Positions 22,820 through 33,638 of a DNA stretch of 64,000 nucleotides are shown piece by piece. Both the position numbers and the translations under genes were made by a program. Where the stretch lies: assembly GCA_950295325.1 (NCBI GenBank), contig OX485805.1, positions 16,851,501-16,915,500 of the forward strand, read 5' to 3'. This DNA is from Polytrichum commune. Taxonomy: Eukaryota; Streptophyta; Polytrichopsida; Polytrichales; Polytrichaceae. Position 1 is the stretch's first letter. Every line of letters begins with the position of its first letter. The notes beneath the pieces were generated by a model. The model searched no databases. It worked only from the letters and a program-made list of their open reading frames with translations, and had not been told where the DNA came from.

Positions 22820-24329
22820 ATTGTTGTGCTCTTAAGAGCTTTGATTTCGTGGCTAAGCTCATTCGGAGATCCAAAGGTTGACATCTAGTGTTGAAATTTT
22901 TCTTTCTCTCTCCAAAATTTTGAAGTGTGCTAGTAAAGAAATGAGCGTGTTATTGCCAAAGGATATAAGTGGTCCCATGACCACGCGGCCCTTGTAAGGA
23001 GGCCGGGACCATCCATGATACAAAATTCGAATGGTCGTTCTTCATGTGAAGAGGAAACGTCATGGACCCACGAATGGAGACTCAAGGCCTTCAATATGGG
23101 TCACTTTGGTTGGTACCTTTGTGTTAACTTTGGTTTGGTTTGGCCCCACGTCCCCCCCCCCCCCCCCCACTTGCTACTTACTCCATTGTCGAGGATTTTC
23201 GAAGGGTCAAGAACAAGCCACATTACTATTTATTTGTGGGCCTTCATGTGGTCGCTCTCCTTAGTCGAACACTTGTATTTGAGTGGTGGATGCCAAGGCT
23301 TGTACTAAGGGAATGTTTACACGAAAGCAATTGGACCGTGGCTCTTGAGAATCCTTGAAATCTCATTGGTTGAGATTGTCATGGGCCATGTTTTAGGTTT
23401 ACATGACAGCAGTCTTGGACTACAGCCCCATGACGTTTTCATAGAATGAAAAATCTACATGGAATCCCATATGGTAGGTATGGATAAGGTTGGACAAGGA
23501 TCATAGAGGAGTTTTTCAAGACAACTCTTGAAGGTAGGCATGGCAAAACGTGTGGCGGTAGTTTGGGTTTGCACCAAGGGCTTGAGACCTCCATAAGACT
23601 TTGAGCTATAGTCCATGGACTTCTTTGTGCTCTCATCCAAAAACCGGGTTACCATGGTCATTAAGAGCCATGGCCCGATGCCTTTAGTGTAAACATGCCT
23701 TTAGTAACCCTTGACTTCCTAAGAGGCCATATTGGGCTTACGAATGACTCTTGAAAGGAAAAATATCCAAAAGCAAGGTGCTAGAAGGTCACCATAGGTA
23801 TCATTGTATTCCTCGTGAAAAATTCATGTCACAGACGATGATCCCATTCCAATATGAAAAGATGGTTGTGCACAAGAGTATTTTAAAGTTAAGAATGAAC
23901 GAAGTTTTTCCTTTCTTATACATTACTATATATAGTATGTCAATATTATTTTAATTGAAAAGTGTCTATTTTTGTGGACTCTTTCTCTTACCTCAAAGTG
24001 TATATCAATACTTAATACAATATTGAAAGTTTTCATATATTTAGCACAATCTCTTGAAGTTTAATGTTTGCAAATCAATTGTAAACAAACCATGAAAATT
24101 ACTACATATTGCTATGATTTTGATGTGATCTTAAAAACCATTAGCAACTACTTTCCTTTTAAGTACAATAAAAATGGAGTCTAGGAAGCTTAGTTTCTCG
24201 ATGATCTATTGAAACCACAATATGGCCATTTACATTTTCAGAGGAGTCAAGGAATTTCAAACGGCAAGAAGACAGTGCATGAGTTGGTGTTTTGGCCTTG
24301 TGTGGTCAATAATTAAAGTAAATCAAAGT
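22820..24329. other. Intergenic stretch with a poly-C tract
   Basis: Three overlapping open frames at 23015-23358 run through the C17 tract at 23152-23168, which reads as proline, and look like artefacts of it. No gene recognised. Confidence 0.4.
23152..23168. repeat. Poly-C tract (17)
   Basis: Uninterrupted run inside TTGGCCCCACGT...ACTTGC. Confidence 0.9.
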
Positions 24330-24509
24330 GGAATACGCCAACATTTGGAGTTAAGAACGGACACCAAAAAGACATGCGTCATGATGACATTAGACAATGT
24401 GCTCACAATATACCAAGCACAAGAAGACATGTGTGTTCCCTTAGAGAGAAAAAAAATATATTATTCACTTGAATAATTGTTGCATCCCAACCCTCACATT
24501 GAAACTTGA
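24330..24509 (-). repeat. R1 dispersed repeat, minus orientation
   Basis: Landmarks GAACGGACACCAAAAAGACA and TTAGACAATGTGCTCACAA lead into the tandem array that follows. Confidence 0.55.
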
Positions 24510-25265
24510 ATTAACAAACCTACATGATTTGCAATTGCTAACTAGACAAGACAATTTTCCAATTGGATCTAACAGTGGAGATTGCATGTGACATTGGAAG
24601 TGCCCACAATAAAACCACATACCTTATAAAGGTATAAGGCCCGCTTTCAAAGGGGTTTAGAGCATTTCACATACCCTCTATAGGAGTCAATATTTTAGGG
24701 ATTTGGAGCCATCACAACAAAAGTATCAAGAGCATATTGAAACGTGAGACAACAATCCATGTGACTTATTACAATTACTAATTGCTTGACACAAAATTTC
24801 AAGCTCGATCCCATAATGAAGATTGCATGTGGCATTGGAAGTGCCCACAATAGAGCCACATAGCTTACAATATAGGTATAAGACCCGCTTTTAAAGGATT
24901 TTTAGAGCATTCCACATACCATCTATAGAAGTCATACTTTAGGGTTTTGGAGCACATCACAACAAAAGTTATCAAGAGCATATTGAAACTTGAAACAACA
25001 ATCCACATAACTTACAACTACTAATTAGATGAGACAAAATTTTCAAAGTCGATCCACACAATGAAGATTGCATGTGGCATTGGAAGTGCCCACAATAGAG
25101 CCACATAGCTTACATTATAGGTAGATAAGACCCGCTATCAAAGGATTTCTAGAGCATTTCACATACCGTCTATAGAAGTCAATATTTTAGGGTTTTGGAG
25201 CACACCACAACAAAAGTATCAAGAGCATATTGAATAAGTTTTGGAGCAATTCTTGGCAAAAGTAT
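24510..25265. repeat. Three-unit tandem array of an R1 segment (~243 bp period)
   Basis: The marker GCATGTGRCATTGGAAGTG occurs at 24584, 24825 and 25070 (periods 241 and 245). Each unit carries CCACAATARARCCACATA, AAGGCCCGCT or AAGACCCGCT, GGTTTAGAGCAT-like and CAACAAAAGTATCAAGAGCA blocks. The unit begins with R1 sequence (ACTAGACAAGACAATTTTCC), so a piece of R1 has been amplified in place. Confidence 0.8.
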
Positions 25266-25754
25266 CAAGATACATTTTCTATGTACTTCAATTTGGAGGA
25301 GGCCGTGGAGATAATTTGTGCACCTTGAGGAGATCGAATCGCCCCAAAAAGCTTGGTTGGCACAAGGACCGGCTCTCAACACACAACTTATGAGGAGTAC
25401 ATTAAAATTTGGTATCATATAAAGTGCGATGCATGAGTACACGGTGTATAATATGGTCGTCGAGTGTAAGTATATGCATGAATATTATCGTCACTTTCAA
25501 CTTGTTAATTTTTAGTTGGAGTGCCCACTTACAACATACAATCAAGTTGAGCTAGGCTGTTGAGATTGATCAATCTCTCTCTCTCTCTCTACAAGTGGCC
25601 ACGTTTTTTTAAGCTGACAAAACACATGCCTAGATAGTAGCCTAATTATCATGGTCGTTGTCATTCATATTGATTTGAAATCAATCAGCCGGTGCTTCTT
25701 CATTTTCCTAAGGTAGATGTGCGGAAACTCGACGTAGGCATGATTTAGATGCCC

Positions 25755-25930
25755 TTTGTTTGAGTGGTATGTGGTTATGTGTGGATCTAAGAACGGACAT
25801 CACAAAAAGACGTGTGTTTGAAAGAGATTGGATTTTGTATGCGTTAAAAACTGTAAATTGTTCTAGGTTTAACAGTTAGAATATGTAACTGCGAGGACCT
25901 ATTTAATGAGCACCAAAATCTTCATTTTTG
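25755..25930 (-). repeat. R1 dispersed repeat fragment
   Basis: Landmarks: TTTGAGTGGTATGTGGTTAT, AAGAACGGACATCACAAAAA and GAGATTGGATTTTGTATGCG. A short (TC)n run lies nearby at about 25577-25593. Confidence 0.5.
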
Positions 25931-26507
25931 ATCATGTTATAAGGTGTTCGTGTGAGTTCTGGGAATCATGAGGCAAATGGATGTGGGTATGATTTGGATT
26001 TGCTAATTTCTCTCGCAATAATTGTGTGGTCCGTATCCTTCAAGAAGCGGGTGCAAGGAGAAACTAATCCGAACAATACCATGTACATTATTTCGAAAGC
26101 ATTAGGACTTGAGAGCTTTGTAATACATAAACTAGACTTTTGTTTGCCACTAGCCTTTTGTCTCGAATAAACAAAAGAAATAACAGAAAAATAACTATAA
26201 GAAATTTGCACCTTACATATCCACTAGCAATCAAGGAGGAAAGGATGAGCAAACTACATGGCATGAATCAACAATGGGAGAGTGCTCCACACGCCCGAAT
26301 ATCCGTGGGTAATGTTCCCGAATGACTACTATGGGACCCAAATTCAGCCTTGGATCTTTATCATTCATATCGTTGTTAAGACCTAGGTATGGTAACCTTG
26401 TTTTCTTAAATGGGCAACCTAGGCAAGCTAACATGTATAGGGTAAGCATCAACTCAAGCAAGCTAGAGCTTCACGCTCAATGCATGTGAAAAAGGATCCA
26501 TAAGTCT

Positions 26508-27100
26508 AGGGGTGGCCCCACAAGGGGCCAGACAATGTTATCATGTCAACGCCCAAAGTGAAATCAAACGTGTAGGGAAGGACTAGGAAAGACAACCAAA
26601 TAGGTTTGATGTGCAATTTGTAGCCTTTCCATGTGTTGTCCCCTAGTGCTAACTTACACTCTAGACAACTACAATATCGTTGATTTAGTTATTTCCACAC
26701 AAAGGAATGCTTGAGTTGGGTGGCACAATAAATGAACGGACATGACACAAAGATTTATCCATCCATTGATTGGAGCCACCAATGCACAAATGTTATAGCC
26801 CAAGTGATCAACATGGTGAATAGATACCAAGGAAGCTAACTTTAGCCTTATTAATGCGTATAAAATCGAACCATTATGCTTGTTGCAATGGCTTTTCACT
26901 CCTCATGTACAAGGTGGTTCCACAAAGAGGCTAAGAAATGTTCCCATGTCAACGTTGATTAAAAGGAAGGCCTCTTGTGCAATTTGTAGCCTTGCCATGT
27001 TGTCCCCTAGTGGTATCTTATACTCAAGACAACTACAATATTGTTGATGTAGAAATTTGCACACCAACAATATGTTTGAGTTGGGTAGAAAACAAGAAAA
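26508..27100. repeat. Degenerate direct duplication (~367 bp offset)
   Basis: TGCAATTTGTAGCCTTTCC at about 26611 recurs as TGCAATTTGTAGCCTTGCC at about 26978. Each is followed by a GTTGTCCCCTAGTG block, an ACAACTACAATATYGTTGAT block and a GTTTGAGTTGGGT-like block. A further partial piece (CATCCATTGATTGCAACCAC) recurs near 27535. Confidence 0.65.
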
Positions 27101-27296
27101 CGGTAGAACCATGAGGCTCTGTCCTTTACTATGAAAGACTACAATTGTAGTTGTCCACTTTGCTCATGCCAATCCATGATTATTCACTATACCAAACCTT
27201 TCTTGGATTTTGGGCACTTTCTTCTCAAATGCGGGTCAAGGATTGAAGCTACTCATTTATCACTCGAAAATTTTAAAATGAATAATCAAGAACTGC

Positions 27297-27350
27297 CGAA
27301 ATAACTATAGTTAACTAGATTTCTTTCAATGCATTTTAGGGAGCAATTAT
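27297..27350. mobile_element. Fragment of the 829-bp hAT-like element
   Basis: ATAACTATAGTTAACTAGAT and a GGGAGCAA(C/T)TAT block match the left subterminal part of the element at 16199. Termini are missing. Confidence 0.6.
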
Positions 27351-27621
27351 ATATATAGAGAGAGAGAACACATTAAATAAAGTGGACCAAAAATAACAAG
27401 AACAAGTAACGTCCAAGTGTGAACGCAAAGTGGTTAGGAAATTTTCTCTTGAAACGAAGCAGTTGATGCATAGTCTCTGTCCTACAGACAGAGCCAATAA
27501 TCTAATGGCATGAACATGAACGGAAAATAAGTTCATCCATTGATTGCAACCACCAACAAACATGCATGATCCCGTAGGGAAGCTAGCACTTCCAAGGTAA
27601 ACATAAGCCCCGAATAAGCTA

Positions 27622-28000
27622 CACTAAATATGATATGTAGTGTCACCAATTCTAGTTGTCTTGCTCAATGCTAATTGTAAACCGCTTGTGTAGTGTCACC
27701 AACACTAAACATAGACCTAACACTTATTTTCAACCCAAATTTCATGCGTAAATTCAAATATACTGAAATCTTGGTTATTGGTAAGCATTTCAAGCATCAC
27801 GCCACGAAAGAGAGTGAGCAAGCGAACAAGAGCAAGCATGCATTCACACATCAACAACCCCATGGAGCAAGTAGGGTTTTGGACAGTGGATGGACTGAAC
27901 GTAAGCCGTAATGACAAACCCTGTAAACGTATTCATGAGGAGTGTCATTAGAAAAGTTACCATGGTGGCTTAAAATACCGTAGGACACTAAACACAATAT
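27622..28000 (-). mobile_element. TA-flanked MITE (~370 bp family), inverted copy
   Basis: It begins CACTAAATATGATATGTAGT after TA at 27620 and carries the complements of the blocks seen at 8408 and 17262 (TTGCTCAATGCTAATTGTAA, AAAAGTTACCATGGTGG). The far end, near CACTAAACACAATATTGG, is blurred, so the right limit is approximate. A 72-codon frame on the plus strand inside it is not a gene. Confidence 0.65.
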
Positions 28001-29865
28001 TGGTTTGGTTTCGTGTTAACACTCGAGCATGACATAACATCAGACAACACATACCATCAGTTGGGTGGACTACGGAATCCTAGGAGTATGTATAGTTACA
28101 CTTTCTTGCAAACTTTTTGCCCTCCATGCTATAGCGTCAGCATGATGATATAGGAAGACCCTTACTTTGCTGAGTAATGTTATGGATGGACGATTACGGG
28201 ATCAGAGATTTCATTCATCCATTGATGACAACAAAGGCAAGAGACAAGCAGGATAAGGTAGTTATGCATGTCAATTGCTTATACAGAGGCAGATTGCCTT
28301 GTGCTTGGTGCCTAAGAGCCTTGGTTGGTAAGTACTCTTTGTCCTTTTGCCCTTCACCAAACTCGTGGGATAGTGGAGTAATTTGAGGCCGCCAAATGTC
28401 CCCAAGTGCCCTAGTGAGTCTCACCATCTCCACCACTAAATAGGCTCACTACACTAATTTTAGAAAGAAAGAAAAATATTATGTGTGTAGAGAAAGGGGG
28501 GGGGGGCACGTTTAGTGTGACTTGCTTACCATGGCAATTCTCTAGCATGGCCCCGCACTACACCACCACTCTAGAAATTCGTGTCCAACCCTAGTTACAC
28601 TTGAATGTTCAACCAATCACTATGTTCTTCTAACTCTTTACATTTTTAGAGGGACATGTGCAATGAGGTTGTCCCACGCTGATTTATCAACATTTCACAC
28701 TATTTTGAATGTTTTATTATTACGAGAACATAATACAAGGATTGTGGGACCCCCCCCCCGGGAAGAATCCTTGAAAGATGGTGGAGCCCCCGGGAAGCCC
28801 AAAATAAGGGAGATGGGACGATCTTTCTAATTAAATTGCAATGAAGGCACAAGTGAGTTTGTTGGTTCTGAGAATGTCCACCACCTTAACCTCGAAAGGA
28901 TGAGGGGGTTGGAAGGTAGAAATACCATAAACCGTGAAAATAAGGTGATTCACATTGAAGATATGGTCTAATAGTCATGAGATAATTCTCCAAGATAGAA
29001 GAGAAGGATTCATGCAGAATGCAAGTTGCCTATAACCCTAATACTCCCATCCAATAATAAATTGTGTAACTAGGCAAGACGTTTGATGTTTGAACACTTC
29101 AAAATCCATAGAGAACTAGTGGAAGTAAGCTTGTACAAACCAATTGATAAAGATGATCTGGATCTTTCAAACTTCAAGGGACATATTACCCAACTTAAAA
29201 AGGTGTATTCAATACATCTAAAGTTACTTCAAAAACACACACACACAACTATTGCTTTGGGTTGATTAGGCCTTTAAGAGTTAGAATCAGGTTCATGTGT
29301 TGATTTTTGATCATCAAACCAAAAAAACAAACTTCAAACCCTTATAACTTTTGCAAACGGACTTCAAATAAGACATACTTTGGTGCGTGAGAATCCCCTC
29401 CATGTCAGAATCTAAGGTACTACAAGCGGAAGCTTTTCACAACTCAATACTCCGCGTCCAAATGGAGGCCTCTAACTTAGGCTCCACTCGAAATCGGTGG
29501 GGCTGTGTGATTTGGACTAAGCCTGACGCATTTAGTAGATTTCATTTTTAAAGCATAAAATTTTCTAGAGTGTCGCGGTCTTCCGTAAGTGCAAGTACCT
29601 CGGCTGATTGGACTTGACACTCGAGCTTGGGCCGCGCTTGCAGTGCAAATCTTGTCCATGCTCTTCATGTCCACTCCTCATTGATGGGGCAAAGTTTTTT
29701 AAAAAAATGAAAAAAGAAAGTAAAATGAAGGCCCATAAAATTTGAAGGAGAGCATCGTGCGGTACTCTCGCAATTTTAATCATCTCGAACCCATTTTTTA
29801 AGTGGCAAAGAACACGGAAATACATAAGTACAATCAGCAGCTGTGAGTTGAAGGGACGAGAGGAG
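28001..29865. other. Intergenic stretch with G/C homopolymers
   Basis: Poly-G (11) lies at 28496-28506 and poly-C (10) at 28750-28759. No gene or assigned repeat. Confidence 0.4.
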
Positions 29866-30096
29866 CGATGATAGGCGAAAGCCGACTGCTAGTTGCAGAT
29901 GAACTGGTTAGAGTTTGGGAAATAAACGGTTGAAGTTTAAGACTCTCATGAAAATTACCGATCATTTTTAGAGGAATCTATAGAACGTGCATCAAATCAA
30001 TGAAGAAAAAAACTGAAGATGTCAACATGTAACCGGTTGGATTCGGAAACACTAGGATCTTGATTGATTATGCTTAAAAATCCTTTCCAGACATTG
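29866..30096 (-). mobile_element. hAT-type MITE, CCGGTT family, 231 bp
   Basis: Flanked by a perfect 8-bp duplication GAGAGGAG (29858-29865, 30097-30104). Ends CGATGATAGGCGAAA and, inverted, CAATGTCTGGAAAGG. Interior holds GATGAACTGGTTAGAG and AACATGTAACCGGTTGG. Confidence 0.85.
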
Positions 30097-30404
30097 GAGA
30101 GGAGAGCCTGATATGTGGACATTATGTGGTCATTGTTCTCCTTAACCCCTACAGGCCAAGAAGAACTTTCTTTTCTCTTTTCTTTTTGAGGTAGTCGCTT
30201 ATGTCCGACCATGATGCCAAGATACACGTTTATGTTATAATCTTTTGATATGGAACATGTGGACGGTTAAGCTTTTTGTGTGAGCAATCTTCATTTTTAT
30301 GAAGATGTCATATCCATCATTAAAGAGACACAACTTTTTTAAAAACAGTTGGAGTGGGATGAAAATTTAAAGAAGATTTTGGCTGGAATTTGCTTGGGCA
30401 AGTT

Positions 30405-31065
30405 GGCGTTGACTTGACACCTATATTTGGGTGGTATTTTATGACAAAGTTTGTAGCGAAAATTGAACATCAGAATGACATCTGCTACAATGAGATTGAA
30501 TTCAATGCTTACTACATGTTAATAAGTACAGGTTCAACTAGTAACAAGATGGGGATGGAATATGCAACCGATAAAAGATAGAGGAATTTTTAGACTTCAA
30601 TCTCCTACCACTAAGGTACAAGGGTGCTAAAAACCAACACCTCATCTAAAACTAACACCCCTAAAGTCTTATACAAAACTTACATACCAAAACTACGAGA
30701 ATGTCTGAAACCTTGATATCAAGCTCCCTTACTTGTTTCGGGCAGTCTCCCAAGAACGCTTGTAACTTTTGCATACAAAGGCCAAAGAAGACGTGATTTA
30801 ACGTGTCGGAACCCCTTCTCAAATATCTACGAACAATAGTTTAAATGGCGTTTTCAACACCCTCTACCTCATTGCTTCCCAACTCCGATTTTGAAACTTG
30901 AAATGACAATCTTTGTGATTTACAATCGCCAACTCGATGAAACAATTCCCCAATTCCATCCAAAGTCAAAATCATCCGTGGAGCTGGAAGAGCCCACGAT
31001 GGGCCAACAACAACATGCCTTAATGACCACAGATGATTTCGACTTTCGATGGACTCGGGAAATAT
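30405..31065 (-). repeat. R1 dispersed repeat, minus orientation
   Basis: Landmarks: CACCTATATTTGGGTGGTAT, CAATGAGATTGAATTC, TTTTGAAACTTGAAATGACA, CAATCGCCAACTCGATG and GGAGCTGGAAGAGCCCACGA. Confidence 0.55.
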
Positions 31066-31312
31066 ATATGATTATAACCCAAAACCGACTTTAGCTCCTC
31101 TCCTCCATTAAAGGCACCTAGTTTAATTACCTCGCGGTTTTGCTGCAGAAGCAGATTGCCGAAATCGCAACTGCATATGGGGAAAAATATACACTAACTC
31201 CCCAACATTTTAAAAGTGTCAGTGATGCAGTAATGCAATGCAACGCAACGCAACGCAACACGCTCCTCAAAACAGAGCATTTTTTAATCGTTTCAAACCA
31301 ATTAATCTAGAG

Positions 31313-31977
31313 CAGAGTTCGGGAAGTTTTTGAAGCCTTAGTGGCTAATTGCCGGTAGTTGCTACGAAGGGTCAGATTTTTCCCAATTTACATCGGCAAC
31401 AGCCGGTCTTTTGTAAAATCAATCGCCCAATTGCCTATATTTTCATATTTTCATTGGCCAATATCCCATTAAATGGAATTCATATCGGCACTAATTGTTT
31501 AAAATAATGTATGAAAAGTTATTAGAAATCATTTCTTACTACAAAATCTTGAATAAGTGAAAAGAAAGGCATGTTCAAAACTTTAAATTTGAAGAGTTAA
31601 TATCCTTGGCAGGAATTGAACCTAGCATGCAATGCCTTCACCGCTTGAAGGCCAAGGGTCCCCCAATTCTTCATAGAAGCAATTGGATTTGGTCATGGAA
31701 AGGTTGCATAATTCAAAAAGTTTAAGGTTTAGGGTACTTCCTCAAGTGCATCATCAGATGCCCCAGACAAATAATGCTCTGGATGCTTCCGGTTGAAATC
31801 CGGTAACTCACAAGAAGAATCGGCTACATTTCCGGGACATTTTATGGTCCATCGGCTAATTGCCGGAGGATTGAAATTACAGTCGGATTGCCATCCGATG
31901 GTTGGAAATTTGGACCGGCCATGAGAGGAAATCCATCGGCTGATAATGAACTAGCCGTCGGTTTTCCCCGAACATAG
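31313..31977. mobile_element. hAT deletion derivative, 665 bp
   Basis: Flanked by a perfect 8-bp duplication ATCTAGAG (31305-31312, 31978-31985). Ends CAGAGTTCGGGAAGTTTTTG and, inverted, CTATGTTCGGGGAAAACCG; CAGAG fits YARNG. It is the inverted relative of 47430-48173, and the two differ in the middle, as expected for independent internal deletions of one parent. It lacks the transposase tail kept in the other copy. A tRNA-like box pair lies at 31606-31660 on the minus strand. Confidence 0.85.
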
Positions 31978-31985
31978 ATCTAGAG

Positions 31986-32421
31986 GCGAAGAAGTAATAA
32001 GTACCGGTAAGGGACCACCACCACCACCACAACAGTGGGAGCCTTAACTTTTCTTGTAGTAATTAAATTAGTTGGCTTGGCTGAGGTTTAATTGAAGTGA
32101 AGTGAAGTGAAGTTACGTTATGTTAGCCGCTGATCCATTGAAGTGGGAATTTTTTTTTGCAATCGGTATTGCTGCAGATTCCAGCAGATTGCCAAAATCA
32201 TGCCAAAATCACGCGAACCCTGAGCGCGAGTATCTTCGTTGTACTTCCCACCTCGCTCAAGTTAAAAACTTGAACGACAATAAACCTGGGCTGCACCGAA
32301 TCGGTTTGAAGTCGAAGTTTGCGGCGCCTGGCAAGATCGATGATGCTTCAACAAGATGAGGCAGCGACAAGATCTAACTTATTAACTTTACTGGTGGCCC
32401 ATTCAGGGACGCTCATCAACT
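31986..32421. other. Unassigned, compositionally distinct stretch
   Basis: Less AT-rich than its surroundings, with a 79-codon plus-strand frame (32120-32359) that has no recognisable domain. It may be flank of the open frame at 32422-33264. Confidence 0.3.
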
Positions 32422-33264
32422 TCAACGTCTGTGAGTGTGAGGAGGTTCGTGGAAATCGGTGATTAAATCATTGACCACTGCAGCAGGCTGGGCGGCAGCC
32501 TCTGCAACTTCTTCGTCGATGATCCTGACAATGAACTTGCTGATTGGAACAGGATTCCAGCAGTAGCAGTGTCCGGGGCCGATTGTTGGGCATGACACGT
32601 CGAGAACATGCATCCCCATGTTTTCAACTCCATCCATCTTTCAGTTTAGGGTTTTATTGGTTTGAGATGTGTGTTCCATAAAGTCCTCCCAAGTGATGGG
32701 TAAATTTTCCCTCAACTCTTCAACTTCAAGTCCATCCATCTTTCGGTTTAGGGTTTTATTGGTTTGAGATGTGTATTCTGTAAAGTCCTCTAAAGTGATG
32801 GGTAAGTTTTCCCTGAACTCTTGAACTTCAAGTCCGTCCATCTTTCGGTTTAGGGTTTTATTGATTTGAGATCATGTGTGTTCTGTAAAGTCCTCTAAAG
32901 TGATGGGTAAATTTTCCCTCAACTCTTGAACTTCAAGTCTGTCCATCTTTCGATTTAGGGTTTTATTGATTTGAGATGTGTCTTCTATAAAATCCTCCAA
33001 AGTGATGGGTAAATTTTCCCTCAACTCTTGAACTTCAAGTCCGTCCATCTTTCGGTTTAGGGTTTTATTGATTTGAGATGTGTGTTCTATAAAGTCCTCT
33101 AAAGTGATGGGTAAAATTTCCCTGAACTCTTGAACTTCAAGTCCGTCCGTCTTTCGGTTTTTGCTTTCTTTGATTTGAGATGTGTATTCTATAAAGTCCT
33201 CTAAAGTGATGGGTAAATTTTCCCTCAACTCTTGAACTTCAAGTCCGTCCGTCTTTCGGTTTTC
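32422..33264 (-). pseudogene. Open frame with a 34-residue repeat and unique C-terminus, interrupted by two stops
   Basis: On the minus strand one frame runs from about 33264 to a TAG/TAA-type stop at 32422. It consists of about six 34-residue repeats of the type LEVQELRENLPITLEDFIEH plus TSQINKTLNRKMDG, then a unique tail of about 70 residues (MHVLDVSCPTIGPGHCYCWN onward). It is broken by two in-frame TGA codons: one created where a CGA of the repeat became TGA (about 32646) and one supplied by a 3-bp insertion (about 32872). No start or upstream exon is seen, because a PIF-type MITE fragment abuts it at 33264. The repeat is charged and probably helical. I do not recognise a family. Because the unit length is a multiple of three, one stop-free unit suffices to keep the whole array open, so coding is uncertain. 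Confidence 0.3.
32630..33262. repeat. 102-bp tandem array, six units plus a partial
   Basis: Units start at 32630, 32732, 32834, 32939, 33041, 33143 and 33245. Spacings are 102, except one of 105 that carries a 3-bp insertion. Unit marker CCRTCCATCTTTCGGTTTAG. High similarity between units points to recent expansion. Every length change keeps a multiple of three. Confidence 0.95.
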
Positions 33265-33638
33265 GCTTTTATTGGTGGAAAAGGCGGAGCTGGTCCAAAT
33301 GCTATTTCAATGAATCTCTATTCATGTGGATTTTCATGCATGATAAAATAGATTAAATCAACGGTTGCGAGCATTAGGAGTGCCATGGTCTCCCGGTTTT
33401 GTGTTAGGCCTACCTCCAAGAGATGGTTTTTGAAAATAATCCAAGTGACCATGAAACATGATCCCTTCGATGCCATGTAGGAACCCATAGAGACTTTACA
33501 TTCATCTTGCATTCACATACTCCGTTGGTGCCTCAAGCATAGTGTGAAGCGAACTTGGACCAGCTCCGCCTTTTCCACCAATGAGAGTGCTTCAAGTGTA
33601 ATGGGCATGGGCTCTTAGTCTCGTGTGTGAAGTGAACC
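33264..33638. mobile_element. Rearranged fragment of the PIF-type MITE (500-bp family)
   Basis: An inverted terminal piece, ATTGGTGGAAAAGGCGGAGC, is fused directly to interior sequence (AAATGCTATTTCAATGAATC), and the right end GTCTCGTGTGTGAAGTGAAC is present. Compared with 45951, sequence between the left arm and the interior is deleted. Confidence 0.7.

Noticed and set aside
23015-23358. Three overlapping plus-strand frames with proline runs
   Set aside because: They all pass through the C17 tract, which is open in every frame; no domain or codon pattern supports a gene.
32630-33262. Telomere-like TTTAGGG motif or CRISPR-like array
   Set aside because: TTTAGGG occurs about once per 102-bp unit and is not itself repeated; units are contiguous, with no spacers.
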